Positions 36,143-46,109 of a stretch of 50,586 nt of DNA are shown piece by piece (positions within the stretch are counted from its first letter, which is position 1; each line of letters begins with the position of its first letter). Source of the stretch: an uncultured Pelagibacteraceae bacterium (GTDB lineage Bacteria; Pseudomonadota; Alphaproteobacteria; Pelagibacterales; Pelagibacteraceae); contig CACOKG010000004.1 of the NCBI GenBank assembly GCA_902627745.1, forward strand, positions 1 through 50,586. The letters run 5' to 3'. The position numbers and the translations under genes are program-made. Below the pieces are notes generated by a model. The model was given only the letters and a program-made list of their open reading frames with translations. It did no database searches and was not told the origin of the DNA.

Positions 36143-37584
36143 TGTCTAATATTAATTTTTTAAAACCTGATAGAACTAACCTTAATACTTTTTTGTATCT
36201 TGGTTCTTTTTTGTTTTTTATAAGTATTTTAGATGTTTTTCTAAATTCATTTTTTAGGTTAAATTTAACTGGTTTTTTACCTAATTTTTTAAGTTTCTTG
36301 CTACCTCTAGCACTTGGTTTTGTTGGTCTTTATTTCATTCGAATAGAGTACAGCGGAATAAAAAATTTAGACCTCTTAAACAAACATATTAATACAAATA
36401 ATTTTAACGCTGTTTTATCATTGTTGATAATATTCGTAATTATCAAATCTCTACCACCTATATTAAGCTGGTTTGTTATTGATGCTAGTTTTGCAGGAGA
36501 TACAAAAGATGTTTGTACAGGCTCTGGTGCATGCTGGACATATATAAAGGTTTGGATGAGAAGATTTATGTATGGAATGTATCCAAATGCAGAACAATGG
36601 AGAATTAATTTATCATTTGTAGCTTTAATGTTACTTGGTTCTGTTGGATATTTTGCGACAGACAAATTTAAGAAATATTTAACACTTTATTATGTAGTTA
36701 TTTATCCTTTGATTGCGTTTTTGTTTATCTTCTTTTTTATTTCAGGTGGCCCTGTATTTTTTGACTTTTCTTATGGAATTATTGCTGCAATTTTATCTAT
36801 CATTATTGGTTTTTTTATTCCAAGTAAATTTAAGTTTTATTACTTTTTAATAGTTCCTTTAGCGCTTTATATAATTTTGAAATATTTTCTTTTTTTTGAA
36901 GAATACATTGAGCTTGGAAAATTAGATGGTTTAAATTGGGTTGAAACGGGTGCTTGGGGAGGTCTGTCGCTAACATTTATAATTTCTTTTTTCTGTCTTA
37001 TTTTCTGTTTTCCAATCGGAATGGCTTTTGCCCTTGGCAGAAGATCAGAATTTCCATTAATTAGATATATATCAGTTGGCTTTATTGAATTCTGGAGAGG
37101 TGTTCCACTAATAACAGTTTTATTCATGTCTGCCGTAATGTTTCCAATGTTTTTACCAGAAGACTTTTTTATTGATAAATTAGTCAGAGCCATAATTGCA
37201 ATTTCTTTATTTGAGGCTGCGTATGTTGCGGAGGTTATAAGAGGTGGCTTACAAGCTTTACCAAGAGGCCAATACGAAGCTGCGAAATCATTGGGTATGG
37301 GTTATTGGAAAATGCATATTTTCGTAATTTTACCACAAGCTCTTAAATTAGTAATACCAGGAATAGCAAATACTTTCTTAGCACTAGTAAAAGACACTCC
37401 ATTAATATTTGTTGTCGGATTATTAGAAATAGTAGGGATGTTAAATTTGGCTAAAACAAATCCAAAATGGTTAGGATTTGCTATGGAAGGCTATGTGTTT
37501 GCTGCTATAATTTTCTGGATTATTTGTTATGCAATGAGTAAATATAGTTATAATCTAGAACAAAAATATAAAACCGATAGATAG
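36142..37584 (+). CDS. aapM: General L-amino acid ABC transporter permease AapM
   Basis: Second membrane subunit. The core has the family landmarks GSGACWTYIKV, NAEQWRINL, SLTFIISFFCLIFCFPIGMALALGR-like permease helices and the ATPase-contact loop YEAAKSLGMGYWKMHIFVILPQALKLVIPG. At 480 residues it is about 90-100 longer than typical AapM; the excess is an N-terminal segment (residues 1-88) with two further membrane helices (about 16-36 and 47-67). A good Shine-Dalgarno (AGGAGA) lies just before the ATG at 36142, so this start is well supported. Confidence 0.94.
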   Translation: MSNINFLKPDRTNLNTFLYLGSFLFFISILDVFLNSFFRLNLTGFLPNFLSFLLPLALGFVGLYFIRIEYSGIKNLDLLNKHINTNNFNAVLSLLIIFVIIKSLPPILSWFVIDASFAGDTKDVCTGSGACWTYIKVWMRRFMYGMYPNAEQWRINLSFVALMLLGSVGYFATDKFKKYLTLYYVVIYPLIAFLFIFFFISGGPVFFDFSYGIIAAILSIIIGFFIPSKFKFYYFLIVPLALYIILKYFLFFEEYIELGKLDGLNWVETGAWGGLSLTFIISFFCLIFCFPIGMAFALGRRSEFPLIRYISVGFIEFWRGVPLITVLFMSAVMFPMFLPEDFFIDKLVRAIIAISLFEAAYVAEVIRGGLQALPRGQYEAAKSLGMGYWKMHIFVILPQALKLVIPGIANTFLALVKDTPLIFVVGLLEIVGMLNLAKTNPKWLGFAMEGYVFAAIIFWIICYAMSKYSYNLEQKYKTDR

Positions 37585-37590
37585 AGATTT

Positions 37591-38325
37591 ATGTCAGATA
37601 GTATTATCCAAATAAGTAATATGAATAAGTGGTTTGGAGATTTTCAAGTTTTAAAAGGAATAAATTTAGAAGTTAAACCAAAAGAGAAAATTGTTGTTTG
37701 TGGTCCATCTGGATCAGGAAAGTCCACATTAATTAGATGTATTAATAGATTAGAAGAACATCAAGAAGGTAATATTGTCGTTGATGGAACTGAATTAACT
37801 GAGGATACAAAAAACATAGAACAAATTAGAGCTGAAGTTGGAATGGTATTTCAACAATTTAATTTATTTCCTCACTTATCTATTTTGGATAACTGCACAT
37901 TAGCTCCTATTTGGGTTAAAAAAATGCCCAAAAAAGAGGCAGAAGAATTAGCATTAAAACATCTAGAAAGGGTTCAAATTCTTGACCAAGCACAAAAATA
38001 TCCAGGACAATTATCTGGGGGACAACAACAAAGAGCTGCTATTGCAAGAGCTCTATGTATGGAGCCAAAAATAATGCTTTTTGATGAACCCACATCGGCT
38101 TTAGATCCTGAAATGATTAAAGAAGTATTAGATGTTATGGTTAATTTAGCAAAACAAGGAATGACTATGATCGTAGTTACACATGAAATGGGTTTTGCAA
38201 AAGAAGTTGCAGATCAAATGATATTTATGGATGAAGGAATGATAGTAGAAAAAGCTGATACCAAAGAATTTTTTGCTAATCCAAAGAGCGATAGAACCAA
38301 ACTTTTCCTCAGCCAGATACTATAG
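37591..38325 (+). CDS. aapP: General L-amino acid ABC transporter ATP-binding protein
   Basis: ATPase of the amino-acid importer. It has Walker [10 protein letters not shown] (residues 38-46), the Q-loop [11 protein letters not shown], signature LSGGQQQR, Walker [16 protein letters not shown] and the switch His in VVTHEMGFA. Length 244 is typical of polar amino-acid transport ATPases. It lies six bases after aapM and closes the aapJQMP unit. Confidence 0.97.
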   Translation: MSDSIIQISNMNKWFGDFQVLKGINLEVKPKEKIVVCGPSGSGKSTLIRCINRLEEHQEGNIVVDGTELTEDTKNIEQIRAEVGMVFQQFNLFPHLSILDNCTLAPIWVKKMPKKEAEELALKHLERVQILDQAQKYPGQLSGGQQQRAAIARALCMEPKIMLFDEPTSALDPEMIKEVLDVMVNLAKQGMTMIVVTHEMGFAKEVADQMIFMDEGMIVEKADTKEFFANPKSDRTKLFLSQIL

Positions 38326-38442
38326 TTCAAGCTAATTTCAAGAAATATTTTTCAAATTATAGTTGAAGTAATGCTTGACATATTTCCCCTAATACGGGTT
38401 TTTAGGCAAAAAAAATAAAAATTTATTGTTGCAGTAGGTATT

Positions 38443-38465
38443 AAAAACTAGTTGAATTAGTTTTT
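38443..38465. repeat. Inverted repeat upstream of the XRE regulator
   Basis: AAAAACTA (38443-38450) pairs with TAGTTTTT (38458-38465) around a seven-base loop, 22 bases before the regulator start. It could be an operator for autoregulation or a weak terminator for aapP read-through. In the rest of the 162-base gap (38326-38487) I see only a TTGACA at 38375 without a convincing -10. Confidence 0.5.
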
Positions 38466-38487
38466 TAAAAAATTAAGAGGGGTCTTA

Positions 38488-38859
38488 ATGGAAGATAATT
38501 TTAATAAGCATTTAGGCAATAAGCTTAAGCTTAGAAGACTAGCACTAGGTTTAACTCAAACTAAAGTAGCAAAAGCAATTAACGTCACATTTCAACAAAT
38601 TCAAAAATATGAAAAAGGCACTAATGGGGTAAGTTCGATAAGATTATTACAGCTATCGAACTATCTAAAAGTGCCGATTAATTATTTTTTTGAGGATTTT
38701 TCAGAATATCTTATAAATTTAGAGAAATCACAAGAAGGTCATATGAATGTAAATTATAACTTTTTAGTGAAATTATATTCTGAACTAAATGCTGATCAAA
38801 AATTAAAATTTAATAAATCATTGCAGGTAGCAAGTAACAATATTTCAAAAGTTGGATAA
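38488..38859 (+). CDS. XRE-family helix-turn-helix transcriptional regulator
   Basis: Small DNA-binding protein of 123 residues. The HTH domain covers about residues 11-66 (LKLRRLALGLTQTKVAKAI and the strongly conserved VTFQQIQKYEKGTN), followed by LKVPINYFFEDF and a C-terminal tail without a recognisable ligand domain. This form is widespread in alphaproteobacteria and its targets vary. A GAGGGG Shine-Dalgarno precedes the ATG. It follows aapP on the same strand but after 162 bases, so control of the aap genes is possible but unproven. It converges on tRNA-Asn. Confidence 0.9.
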   Translation: MEDNFNKHLGNKLKLRRLALGLTQTKVAKAINVTFQQIQKYEKGTNGVSSIRLLQLSNYLKVPINYFFEDFSEYLINLEKSQEGHMNVNYNFLVKLYSELNADQKLKFNKSLQVASNNISKVG

Positions 38860-38863
38860 TTTT

Positions 38864-38939
38864 TGGCTCCTCGGGCAGGACTCGAACCTGCGACCAATTG
38901 ATTAACAGTCAACTGCTCTACCAACTGAGCTACCGAGGA
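38864..38939 (-). tRNA. tRNA-Asn (anticodon GUU)
   Basis: On the minus strand the acceptor TCCTCGG/CCGAGGA, D stem GCTC/GAGC, anticodon stem GTTGA/TCAAT with loop CTGTTAA (anticodon complement at 38904-38906), and T arm GCAGG/CCTGC with TTCGAGT form a full cloverleaf. CCA is encoded. It starts only four bases after the end of the convergent XRE gene. Confidence 0.97.
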
Positions 38940-38989
38940 ATATTAAAATCTCAACTTACTTTTTTTTTTCACTAAAACAAGATTTTTTT

Positions 38990-39063
38990 TGGAGGCAACG
39001 CCCGGAATCGAACCGGGATACAAGGATTTGCAATCCTCTGCGTAACCATTCCGCCACGTTGCC
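38990..39063 (-). tRNA. tRNA-Cys (anticodon GCA)
   Basis: The minus strand folds with acceptor GGCAACG/CGTTGCC, anticodon stem GAGGA/TCCTT around TTGCAAA (anticodon complement at 39029-39031), T arm with TTCGATT, discriminator T and encoded CCA. It lies 50 bases upstream of tRNA-Asn on the same strand, so both may come from one transcript starting in the 121-base gap before valS. Confidence 0.96.
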
Positions 39064-39184
39064 ATATGTTTTAGAAGATAGCTACACTGAGTTTTATATA
39101 AAATATTTGCAATTAGTCTATTAAATAACGTTCCAATTTGATTATTGTTAATTTAGATTATTAAATTATAAACTAATTACACCC

Positions 39185-41812
39185 ATGATAAGCGATAAAT
39201 ATATACATTCAAAAGTTGAAGATAAAATTTATGGTTATTGGGAGAAGAATAAATTATTTAAACCACAAAGAAATTCAAAAAAATTTTCAATTGTAATTCC
39301 ACCACCCAATGTAACTGGCAGTTTACATATGGGGCATGCTTTAAATAACTCAATTCAAGATTTATTAGTTCGTTATTATCGAATGAATAATTACGAAACA
39401 TTATGGCAACCCGGAACTGATCATGCAGGAATAGCCACCCAAGCGCTCGTAGAGAGAAAATTAGAAAAAGAAAATTTAAGTAAAATTGACCTTGGTAGAG
39501 AAAAATTTATAGAAAAAGTATGGGAATGGAAAAATGAATATGGGGACATTATTATCAACCAACTAAAAAAATTAGGATGTTCATGTGATTGGTCAAGAAA
39601 TGCATTCACTATGGATGAAAATTTATCAAAATCAGTCATTAAGGTTTTTGTAGAATTGCATAAAAAAAAATTGATTTATAAGGCTGAAAAACTTGTAAAT
39701 TGGGACACTGTTTTAAAAACAGCGATTTCAGATTTGGAAGTAGATCAAAGAGAAATGAATTCTAAGATTTACTATATTAGATACCCAATAGATAATTCGT
39801 CAGAATTTATCACTATTGCTACAACGAGGCCTGAGACAATGCTAGGAGATACTGCGATTGCGGTAAACCCGAAGGATAAAAGATATAAAAACTATGTTGG
39901 CAAAACTGTCACAATACCAATCGTAGGTAGAAAAATTAAAATTATTAAAGATAATTATGCTGATCCAGAGCAAGGAACTGGTGCACTTAAGATCACGCCA
40001 GCACATGATTTTAATGACTATGATGTTGGTCAAAGAAATAAATTAGAAATAATTAATGTTTTTACGGAAGAAGGAAAAATAAATGAAAATGCTCCGAAAG
40101 ATTATATTGGCTTAGATAGGTTTGATGCTCGTAAAAAAATATTAAATGAATTAAAAGAAAAAAATTTTTTTGTTAAAGAAGAAAATATCAAAAATAAAGT
40201 TCCATATGGCGATAGATCAAATTCAGTAATTGAACCTTTTTTAACAGAACAATGGTTTGTTGATGCAAAAAAACTAGCGATCAAAGCTAAAAAAATTGTT
40301 AAGACGAAAAAAACAAATTTCTTTCCAACCAACTGGTCTAAAACTTATTTCCAGTGGATGAATAATATTGAGCCATGGTGTATTTCACGACAATTATGGT
40401 GGGGACATCAAATACCAGCTTGGTATGGACCTGATAAAAAAATTTTTGTTGCTATCAATGAAAATGATGCAATTAAACATGCAAAAAAACATTATAAAAA
40501 AGATGTAAAACTTACCAGAGATCCTGATGTTTTAGATACATGGTTTTCTTCAGGATTATGGCCATTCGCAACTTTAGGCTGGCCCGATAAAAAAGATTAT
40601 GTAAAGAAATTTTATCCAACAACAGTTTTAGTAACGGGTTTTGATATTATTTTTTTCTGGGTAGCTAGAATGATTATGTTTGGTATGGAATTTTTAAATA
40701 AAGAACCATTTAAAAATATTTATGTACACGCTTTAGTAAGAGATGAAAAAGGACAAAAAATGTCTAAGTCAAAAGGGAATGTTATTGATCCACTAGATCT
40801 AATTGAAAAATATAGCGCTGATGCATTACGCTTTACTTTACTTTCTATGGCATCTCCAGGAACTGACGTTAAACTTTCAGAGGATAGAGTTAAAGGATAT
40901 AGAAACTTTTTAAATAAATTATGGAATGCCAATAATTTTTTAATCACTAATAAATGTAATTTTAAAAAAACTAATAAAGTTCCTAAAATCTCGTTAAATA
41001 TCAATAAATGGATCTATTCAGAGTTAATAGAAACTAAAAATAAGATTCAAAAAAATATTGAAGATTATCGATTTGATGAAGCAGCAAAAAATGCTTATCA
41101 ATTTGCATGGCACTCATATTGTGACTGGTATATTGAGCTTTCTAAAACAATTCTATACTCAGAAGATAAAAAAGCAAAAACAGAGGTAAAAGAAGTTTCT
41201 GCTTATGTTTTTAAGCAAATATTGGTTATGCTTCATCCTTTCATACCATTTGTAACCGAGGAAATATGGTTAAAGAACAAATTTGATGAGTCTAATAAAG
41301 ATTTCCTTATGTATAAAAATTGGCCTACTGGAAAAATCAAAAAAGACCAATCTCTTAAAGAAGTTGAAAAAATTATTAAAATTATCTCTGAATTAAGATC
41401 ATTTAGAAATGAATTAAATGTCAGCCCCGGGTCATTTGTTGATGTTGCAATTAACAAAATAGCTAAAAAGAACAAATCATTAGTTAATAATAATGATGTA
41501 ATTTTAAAAAAACTTGGTCGTATTAATAATTTTTTTGATAAAGAACAAAATAAACCATCCGCGACACTTGTAATTTCTGGTGATATTTTTAAGGTTTATT
41601 TTGACGAAAATGTAGACCTTAGTTTAATTAAAAAAAACTTACAAAAACGTCAGAATAAATACCAGGAGGAGCTTAATAAGATTTCTCAACGATTATCTAA
41701 TAAAGGTTTTACAGATAGAGCACCAAAAAATATTGTTGAACAAGAAAAAACTAACTATAGTAATCTAAAAGATAATATCAAAAAAATATCTTTGACAATT
41801 GAAAGTTTATAA
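39185..41812 (+). CDS. valS: Valyl-tRNA synthetase
   Basis: Class I synthetase charging tRNA-Val. It shows the HIGH-type motif in [16 protein letters not shown] (about residue 45), the CP1 editing domain with [15 protein letters not shown], the [15 protein letters not shown] segment, [14 protein letters not shown] as the KMSKS loop, an anticodon-binding domain and a C-terminal coiled coil. Length 875 is usual for the alphaproteobacterial type. The stop shares one base with ilvD. Confidence 0.98.
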   Translation: MISDKYIHSKVEDKIYGYWEKNKLFKPQRNSKKFSIVIPPPNVTGSLHMGHALNNSIQDLLVRYYRMNNYETLWQPGTDHAGIATQALVERKLEKENLSKIDLGREKFIEKVWEWKNEYGDIIINQLKKLGCSCDWSRNAFTMDENLSKSVIKVFVELHKKKLIYKAEKLVNWDTVLKTAISDLEVDQREMNSKIYYIRYPIDNSSEFITIATTRPETMLGDTAIAVNPKDKRYKNYVGKTVTIPIVGRKIKIIKDNYADPEQGTGALKITPAHDFNDYDVGQRNKLEIINVFTEEGKINENAPKDYIGLDRFDARKKILNELKEKNFFVKEENIKNKVPYGDRSNSVIEPFLTEQWFVDAKKLAIKAKKIVKTKKTNFFPTNWSKTYFQWMNNIEPWCISRQLWWGHQIPAWYGPDKKIFVAINENDAIKHAKKHYKKDVKLTRDPDVLDTWFSSGLWPFATLGWPDKKDYVKKFYPTTVLVTGFDIIFFWVARMIMFGMEFLNKEPFKNIYVHALVRDEKGQKMSKSKGNVIDPLDLIEKYSADALRFTLLSMASPGTDVKLSEDRVKGYRNFLNKLWNANNFLITNKCNFKKTNKVPKISLNINKWIYSELIETKNKIQKNIEDYRFDEAAKNAYQFAWHSYCDWYIELSKTILYSEDKKAKTEVKEVSAYVFKQILVMLHPFIPFVTEEIWLKNKFDESNKDFLMYKNWPTGKIKKDQSLKEVEKIIKIISELRSFRNELNVSPGSFVDVAINKIAKKNKSLVNNNDVILKKLGRINNFFDKEQNKPSATLVISGDIFKVYFDENVDLSLIKKNLQKRQNKYQEELNKISQRLSNKGFTDRAPKNIVEQEKTNYSNLKDNIKKISLTIESL

Positions 41813-43530
41813 TGCGGAAGTTCAATAAAAAAAAATTACCAAGTAGACATACATCTTTAGGTCCAGATAGAGCACCGCATAGATCTTTTTATTATGCAAT
41901 GGGTGAAACTGAAAAAGATGTATCAAAACCATTTATTGGAGTTGTATCAACTTGGAATGAAGCTGCTCCATGCAATATAGCTTTAATGAGACAGGCACAA
42001 TCAGTTAAAAAGGGGGTTAGAGCATCAGGAGGGACACCAAGAGAATTCTGCACAATTACAGTTACTGATGGTATTGCCATGGGTCATGAGGGAATGAAAT
42101 CGTCTTTAATTTCAAGAGAAGTAATAGCTGATAGTGCTGAATTAACTGTTAGAGGACATTGTTATGATGCATTAGTAGGTATCGCAGGTTGTGACAAATC
42201 TTTACCAGGATTAATGATGTCAATGGTTAGATTAAATGTACCAAGTGTTTTTATATATGGTGGCTCAATCCTTCCGGGAAAATATAAAGGTAAAGATGTT
42301 ACTGTTGTAGACGTGTTTGAAGCGGTTGGAAAACATTCATCAGGTCAAATGTCTGCAAAAGAATTAAGAAAATTAGAATTAGTAGCGTGTCCTACTGCTG
42401 GAGCATGTGGCGGACAATTTACAGCTAATACTATGGCATGTGTTTCAGAAGCAATAGGTTTAGCGTTACCTTATTCAGCAGGAACACCAGCTCCTTATGA
42501 AGAAAGAGATAAATATGCAAAATCTAGTGGCCGAATGGTTATGGAATTATTAGCAAAAAAAATTAAACCAAGAGATATTGTTACAAGAAAAGCATTAGAG
42601 AACGCTGCAACAATAGTTGCTGCAACAGGAGGTTCAACTAATGCAGCATTACATTTACCAGCAATTGCAAATGAAGCTGGAATAAAATTTGACCTAATGG
42701 ATGTTGCAAAAATATTTAAAAGGACTCCATATCTTGCAGATTTAAAACCAGGTGGAAAATATGTTGCTAAAGATATGTGGTTAGCGGGTGGTGTACCAAT
42801 GCTTTTAAAAACTCTTTATGATGGTGGATACATTCATGGAAATTGCATGACCGTTACGGGCAAAACAATGAAAGAAAATTTAAAAGGAATAAAATTTAAT
42901 CCTAAACAAAAAGTTTTAAGAGCTTATGATAAACCATTATCACCAGATGGTGGAGTTGTAGGATTAAAAGGAAATTTAGCTCCAGAAGGTGGAATTGTGA
43001 AAATTGCCGGTCTAAAAAAATTACAATTTACTGGAAGAGCAAGATGTTTTGATAATGAGGAAAGTGCAATGAAAGCAGTGCAAAGTAGAAAATATAAAGA
43101 TGGTGATGTAATCATTATTAGATATGAAGGACCGGTCGGTGGACCAGGTATGAGAGAAATGCTTTCAACAACTGGTGCAATTTATGGTCAAGGTAAAGGA
43201 GAAAAAGTTGCCTTAATAACTGATGGACGTTTCTCTGGAGCAACTCGGGGATTTTGTGTAGGCCATGTAGGACCAGAAGCTGCATTAGGTGGACCAATCG
43301 CACTTTTACGTAACGGAGATATTATTGATATTGATGCTAAGAAAGGGACAATTAATGTTCGATTAACAAGAGCACAATTAGCTTCAAGAAGAAGAAAATG
43401 GAAGGTTAGAAAATCTGATTTTGGCTCAGGAACTCTTTGGAAATATGCTCAAACAGTTGGACCAGCAAGTTTAGGAGCCCCAACCCATCCTGGTAAGAAA
43501 AAAGAAGTTAAGGAATATTCAAAAATTTAA
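41812..43530 (+). CDS. ilvD: Dihydroxy-acid dehydratase
   Basis: Iron-sulfur dehydratase, penultimate common step of valine and isoleucine synthesis. Cluster-ligand regions appear as [11 protein letters not shown] and [16 protein letters not shown]; other conserved blocks are [26 protein letters not shown] and [23 protein letters not shown]. Length 572 matches the family. Its position after valS is functionally suggestive (valine synthesis and charging) but may be chance. It overlaps valS and the manC-like gene by one base each. Confidence 0.97.
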   Translation: MRKFNKKKLPSRHTSLGPDRAPHRSFYYAMGETEKDVSKPFIGVVSTWNEAAPCNIALMRQAQSVKKGVRASGGTPREFCTITVTDGIAMGHEGMKSSLISREVIADSAELTVRGHCYDALVGIAGCDKSLPGLMMSMVRLNVPSVFIYGGSILPGKYKGKDVTVVDVFEAVGKHSSGQMSAKELRKLELVACPTAGACGGQFTANTMACVSEAIGLALPYSAGTPAPYEERDKYAKSSGRMVMELLAKKIKPRDIVTRKALENAATIVAATGGSTNAALHLPAIANEAGIKFDLMDVAKIFKRTPYLADLKPGGKYVAKDMWLAGGVPMLLKTLYDGGYIHGNCMTVTGKTMKENLKGIKFNPKQKVLRAYDKPLSPDGGVVGLKGNLAPEGGIVKIAGLKKLQFTGRARCFDNEESAMKAVQSRKYKDGDVIIIRYEGPVGGPGMREMLSTTGAIYGQGKGEKVALITDGRFSGATRGFCVGHVGPEAALGGPIALLRNGDIIDIDAKKGTINVRLTRAQLASRRRKWKVRKSDFGSGTLWKYAQTVGPASLGAPTHPGKKKEVKEYSKI

Positions 43531-44720
43531 TGAAAATTCGCCCAGTTATTTTATGTGGTGGCGCTGGAACAAGACTTTGGCCAAAGGCTAAAAAACATCA
43601 AGCAAAACAATTTATTGATTTTGGTAATTGGACTTTATTGGGCAAAACTTTAGAGAGAGTTAAAGCATCTATATATGATGCACCAATTATAAGCACTAAT
43701 GCAAAATATTTAAGACAAGTAAAACAACACCTAAAGAAACACAAAATAAAAAAATTCAAGATAGTTTTAGAACCAGCAAAAAGAAATACTGCACCTGCTA
43801 TATTAAGTACGGCTTTAATTAAAGACATTCCAAACGAACAACCATTAATGTTTTTGGCTGCTGATCATTTGATAGAAAAAGTTGGTTTATTCAATAAAGC
43901 TATCAAAAAAAATCAAAAGAAACTTACTCAAAACAATATTTTTATCTTTGGGATTAAACCCAAAATGCCCTCAAGTGAATTTGGTTATTTTTTAACCAGA
44001 AATAACAAAGTATCTAGATTTGTAGAAAAACCCAAAGAGGCTAAAGCTAAACAAATAATTAGTAAAAAAGGTTATTGGAATTCTGGAATGTTTTATTTGA
44101 GAAAAGACTCAATCATTAATAATTTTAAGAAATACCAACCAAATATTTATAGAAATTGTAACAAAGCTGTAACAAAAGCAAAATATAAAAGTAATGTGTA
44201 CTATTTAAACAAACAAGCATTTACCAAAGCAACAGCCAAGTCTTTTGACTATGCAATATTAGAAAAAACCAAAGATATAAATGCGATCAAATTAGATATT
44301 CCTTGGTCTGATTTAGGATCTTGGAAAGAAATCTGTAAGATGTACGGAAGAAATAAAAGACATTATTTTAAAAAGAAGAATGTATTCCATAGACCTTGGG
44401 GTAGTTATGTTAATTTATTTAATGGTAAAGAATTTTTGATTAAAGAATTACATGTAAAACCCAAAGGTATATTAAGTCTTCAGAAACATCATCATAGAGC
44501 TGAACACTGGGTAGTTACCCAAGGTAAACCTAAAATTACTTTAAATAAGAAATATTTTACAATGAAACCAGATGAAACTATCTTTATTCCACTAGGTGCA
44601 ATTCATCGAATAGAAAATCCCTACAAAAAACCAGTAAAAATTATTGAAGCACAAGTAGGTTCGATTTTAAAAGAAACAGATATTGTTCGATACCAGGACG
44701 TTTATGGCCGTGTTAAATAA
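43530..44720 (+). CDS. manC: Mannose-1-phosphate guanylyltransferase-like protein
   Basis: Sugar nucleotidyltransferase with a C-terminal cupin domain, the ManC/type II PMI-GMP layout. The nucleotide-binding VILCGGAGTRLWP is at residues 6-18, followed by EPAKRNTAPAI, FLAADHLIE, SSEFGYF, FVEKPK, WNSGMFYL and DYAILEKT. The cupin part (about residues 285-390) has RPWGSYVNL, LSLQKHHHRAEHWVVTQG and FIPLGAIHRIENP. At 396 residues it is shorter than the usual 460-480. It probably makes GDP-mannose for surface sugars; no other sugar pathway genes adjoin it. Confidence 0.87.
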   Translation: MKIRPVILCGGAGTRLWPKAKKHQAKQFIDFGNWTLLGKTLERVKASIYDAPIISTNAKYLRQVKQHLKKHKIKKFKIVLEPAKRNTAPAILSTALIKDIPNEQPLMFLAADHLIEKVGLFNKAIKKNQKKLTQNNIFIFGIKPKMPSSEFGYFLTRNNKVSRFVEKPKEAKAKQIISKKGYWNSGMFYLRKDSIINNFKKYQPNIYRNCNKAVTKAKYKSNVYYLNKQAFTKATAKSFDYAILEKTKDINAIKLDIPWSDLGSWKEICKMYGRNKRHYFKKKNVFHRPWGSYVNLFNGKEFLIKELHVKPKGILSLQKHHHRAEHWVVTQGKPKITLNKKYFTMKPDETIFIPLGAIHRIENPYKKPVKIIEAQVGSILKETDIVRYQDVYGRVK

Positions 44721-44740
44721 TTAAGACGATATAAATAAAT

Positions 44741-45706
44741 TTAAAACCAACTATTTGGAATAATAATGTAGTGAATTGCTAAAACAATTCCAACTGATAC
44801 GCTTAATCCAAAGATCATTTTAAGAAAGTCTTTACCAATTAATGGGAAAACATACTTAAACTTGTAATCTTTGTTCATAGTTGAAATTGCAAGTTCTCTA
44901 CCACATAATAAACCAACGAAAACCCATGTTGTTGACATTGGTAAGTCGTTTAGTTCTTTAAAGTAGTATAAAACACCAGCATAAATTACGTTGATAATTG
45001 TAGCCGATCTTGCATATCTAGTTCCAGTTTTTTCTAAAACTACAGTTTGTATTCGTCCACCTTGAATGTAAAAGATGTAAAATAGTAAAACCGTAAAATA
45101 TGCCATTACAGTAAGCAGAATTGTTATATCTAGTTGTCTTGGAAGATATACAGCAATATTTGCTACGTCGTGAGATAACCAAACCCACCATAGCCAACCT
45201 GAAGTAACCCATACTGAGTTTCTCCAAAAGCCTATATATTTTTCATCAACTTCATCTAATTTTTCATTGATAAATTTCGATACAACTATCCAAGCAATAT
45301 AAGCGACCATTGCTGCTAAACCGTAACCAACTACACTTTTTAACAACATTTTTTCAAGCACAACTGTTGAAGCAAATGCGGAAAGAACTAAAAAGGTTGT
45401 TGATACAGGTATTCCAACTCTTGTTAATAATAAGAGTATTGCTGGTGCTACTGCATGATACCATTGAATTTCTTGATAAGGTATTCTAGTTAATCTTCCG
45501 TATGAAATATCACCATCATATGAATACCATCCCCATGCTAAAGCTAAAATCATTACACTAGAAGCTGATCCTGCTAGTACGTACCATTTAAACCACTTCT
45601 TTTTTGAAGCTATAAATGTACCTAATGTTTGAATTGAGTCGTTAGCGATTACGCTATAACCGGCAAGGGCAAACCCTATAACCGTGTAAACTAAAGTCAT
45701 TTCCAT
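44741..45706 (-). CDS. PiT-like (PHO4-type) membrane permease, substrate unproven
   Basis: A 321-residue membrane protein with about nine to ten helices and an internal duplication matching the inorganic phosphate transporter (PiT) plan. The first half has VIANDSIQTLGT (residues 19-30) and GIPVSTTF (98-105); the second has LSHDVANIA (177-185) and DLPMSTTW (254-261). In classical PiT both halves read AND-x-AN; here the first lacks the second Asn and the second has His-Asp. It is also shorter than the usual 400-500 residues. The strong Shine-Dalgarno AAGGAG (complement of 45713-45718) supports the start. The fold is likely a sodium- or proton-coupled anion permease; phosphate is only a guess. 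Confidence 0.75.
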   Translation of the reverse strand: MEMTLVYTVIGFALAGYSVIANDSIQTLGTFIASKKKWFKWYVLAGSASSVMILALAWGWYSYDGDISYGRLTRIPYQEIQWYHAVAPAILLLLTRVGIPVSTTFLVLSAFASTVVLEKMLLKSVVGYGLAAMVAYIAWIVVSKFINEKLDEVDEKYIGFWRNSVWVTSGWLWWVWLSHDVANIAVYLPRQLDITILLTVMAYFTVLLFYIFYIQGGRIQTVVLEKTGTRYARSATIINVIYAGVLYYFKELNDLPMSTTWVFVGLLCGRELAISTMNKDYKFKYVFPLIGKDFLKMIFGLSVSVGIVLAIHYIIIPNSWF

Positions 45707-45782
45707 ATTTTTCTCCTTTATATTATTGTTTTCGGTTCCTATAGATTCATGACTTAAGGAGTATGTAATCTGAGACGGAAAC
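45707..45782 (-). promoter_or_regulatory. Structured leader RNA of the PiT-like gene
   Basis: Read toward the gene, an outer stem GTTTCC/GGAACC (complements of 45777-45782 and 45734-45739, one mismatch) encloses an 11-pair hairpin with two single-base bulges at 45743-45771 (AGATT/AATCT, CAT/ATG, ACT/AGT). The apical part, overlapping the innermost pairs, holds CTCCTT, an exact six-base complement of the Shine-Dalgarno AAGGAG 38 bases further on. A TATAGA -10-like sequence (complement of 45787-45792) would start the transcript at the outer stem. This looks like a cis-regulatory RNA; I do not recognise it as a known riboswitch. Confidence 0.5.
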
Positions 45783-45870
45783 TAATTCTATATATAAATT
45801 TATTGATTTGAGAATTAAAGGGTGGATTCGTCAATATCTAAACTAATTAAAATTAAAGTCTACTTTATAA

Positions 45871-46092
45871 TTAAAATACAACCTTATAAATACCAATGAT
45901 AAATAATGGTATCTGTAATCCAAAATTAGTTAGTATCGCTTTATCCTTGCTTATGAATCCAGCGATAGTCCATCCAACAACACCTAATCCATGAAAGTAT
46001 ATATTTAAAGGATATATATTTAGGTTTGTTAATAGAATACCAACTAAAACTAGAAATGTACTTATCCATTTTATATAGTTATTTTTTGACAT
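45871..46092 (-). CDS. Small membrane protein of unknown function (73 aa)
   Basis: A short hydrophobic protein with two to three membrane helices (about residues 8-24, 29-46 and 53-72) and the notable loop NLNIYPLNIYFHGLGVVGW. I do not recognise a characterised family; it recalls small membrane proteins of marine alphaproteobacteria. I chose the ATG at 46092 over one at 46107 because AAAGGA sits at a proper distance before it. The preceding membrane gene ends 17 bases upstream, so they form one unit. The 164 bases after it hold the leader and promoter region of the PiT-like gene. Confidence 0.7.
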   Translation of the reverse strand: MSKNNYIKWISTFLVLVGILLTNLNIYPLNIYFHGLGVVGWTIAGFISKDKAILTNFGLQIPLFIIGIYKVVF

Positions 46093-46109
46093 AATTATCC
46101 TTTCCATTT

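Noticed and set aside
38375..38406. TTGACA and a CCTAA/TTAGG mini-repeat upstream of the XRE gene
   Set aside because: No acceptable -10 lies at normal spacing, and a five-pair stem is expected by chance in AT-rich DNA.
43118..43303. Opposite-strand Leu/His-rich open frame within ilvD
   Set aside because: It is a shadow of a conserved enzyme frame with low-complexity composition and no start signal. The same applies to the other frames lying inside recognised genes.
45743..45771. SAM-II/SAM-V type riboswitch in the PiT-like leader
   Set aside because: These classes occur in SAR11 ahead of methionine genes, but I cannot match their conserved bases here, so I report only an unclassified structured leader.
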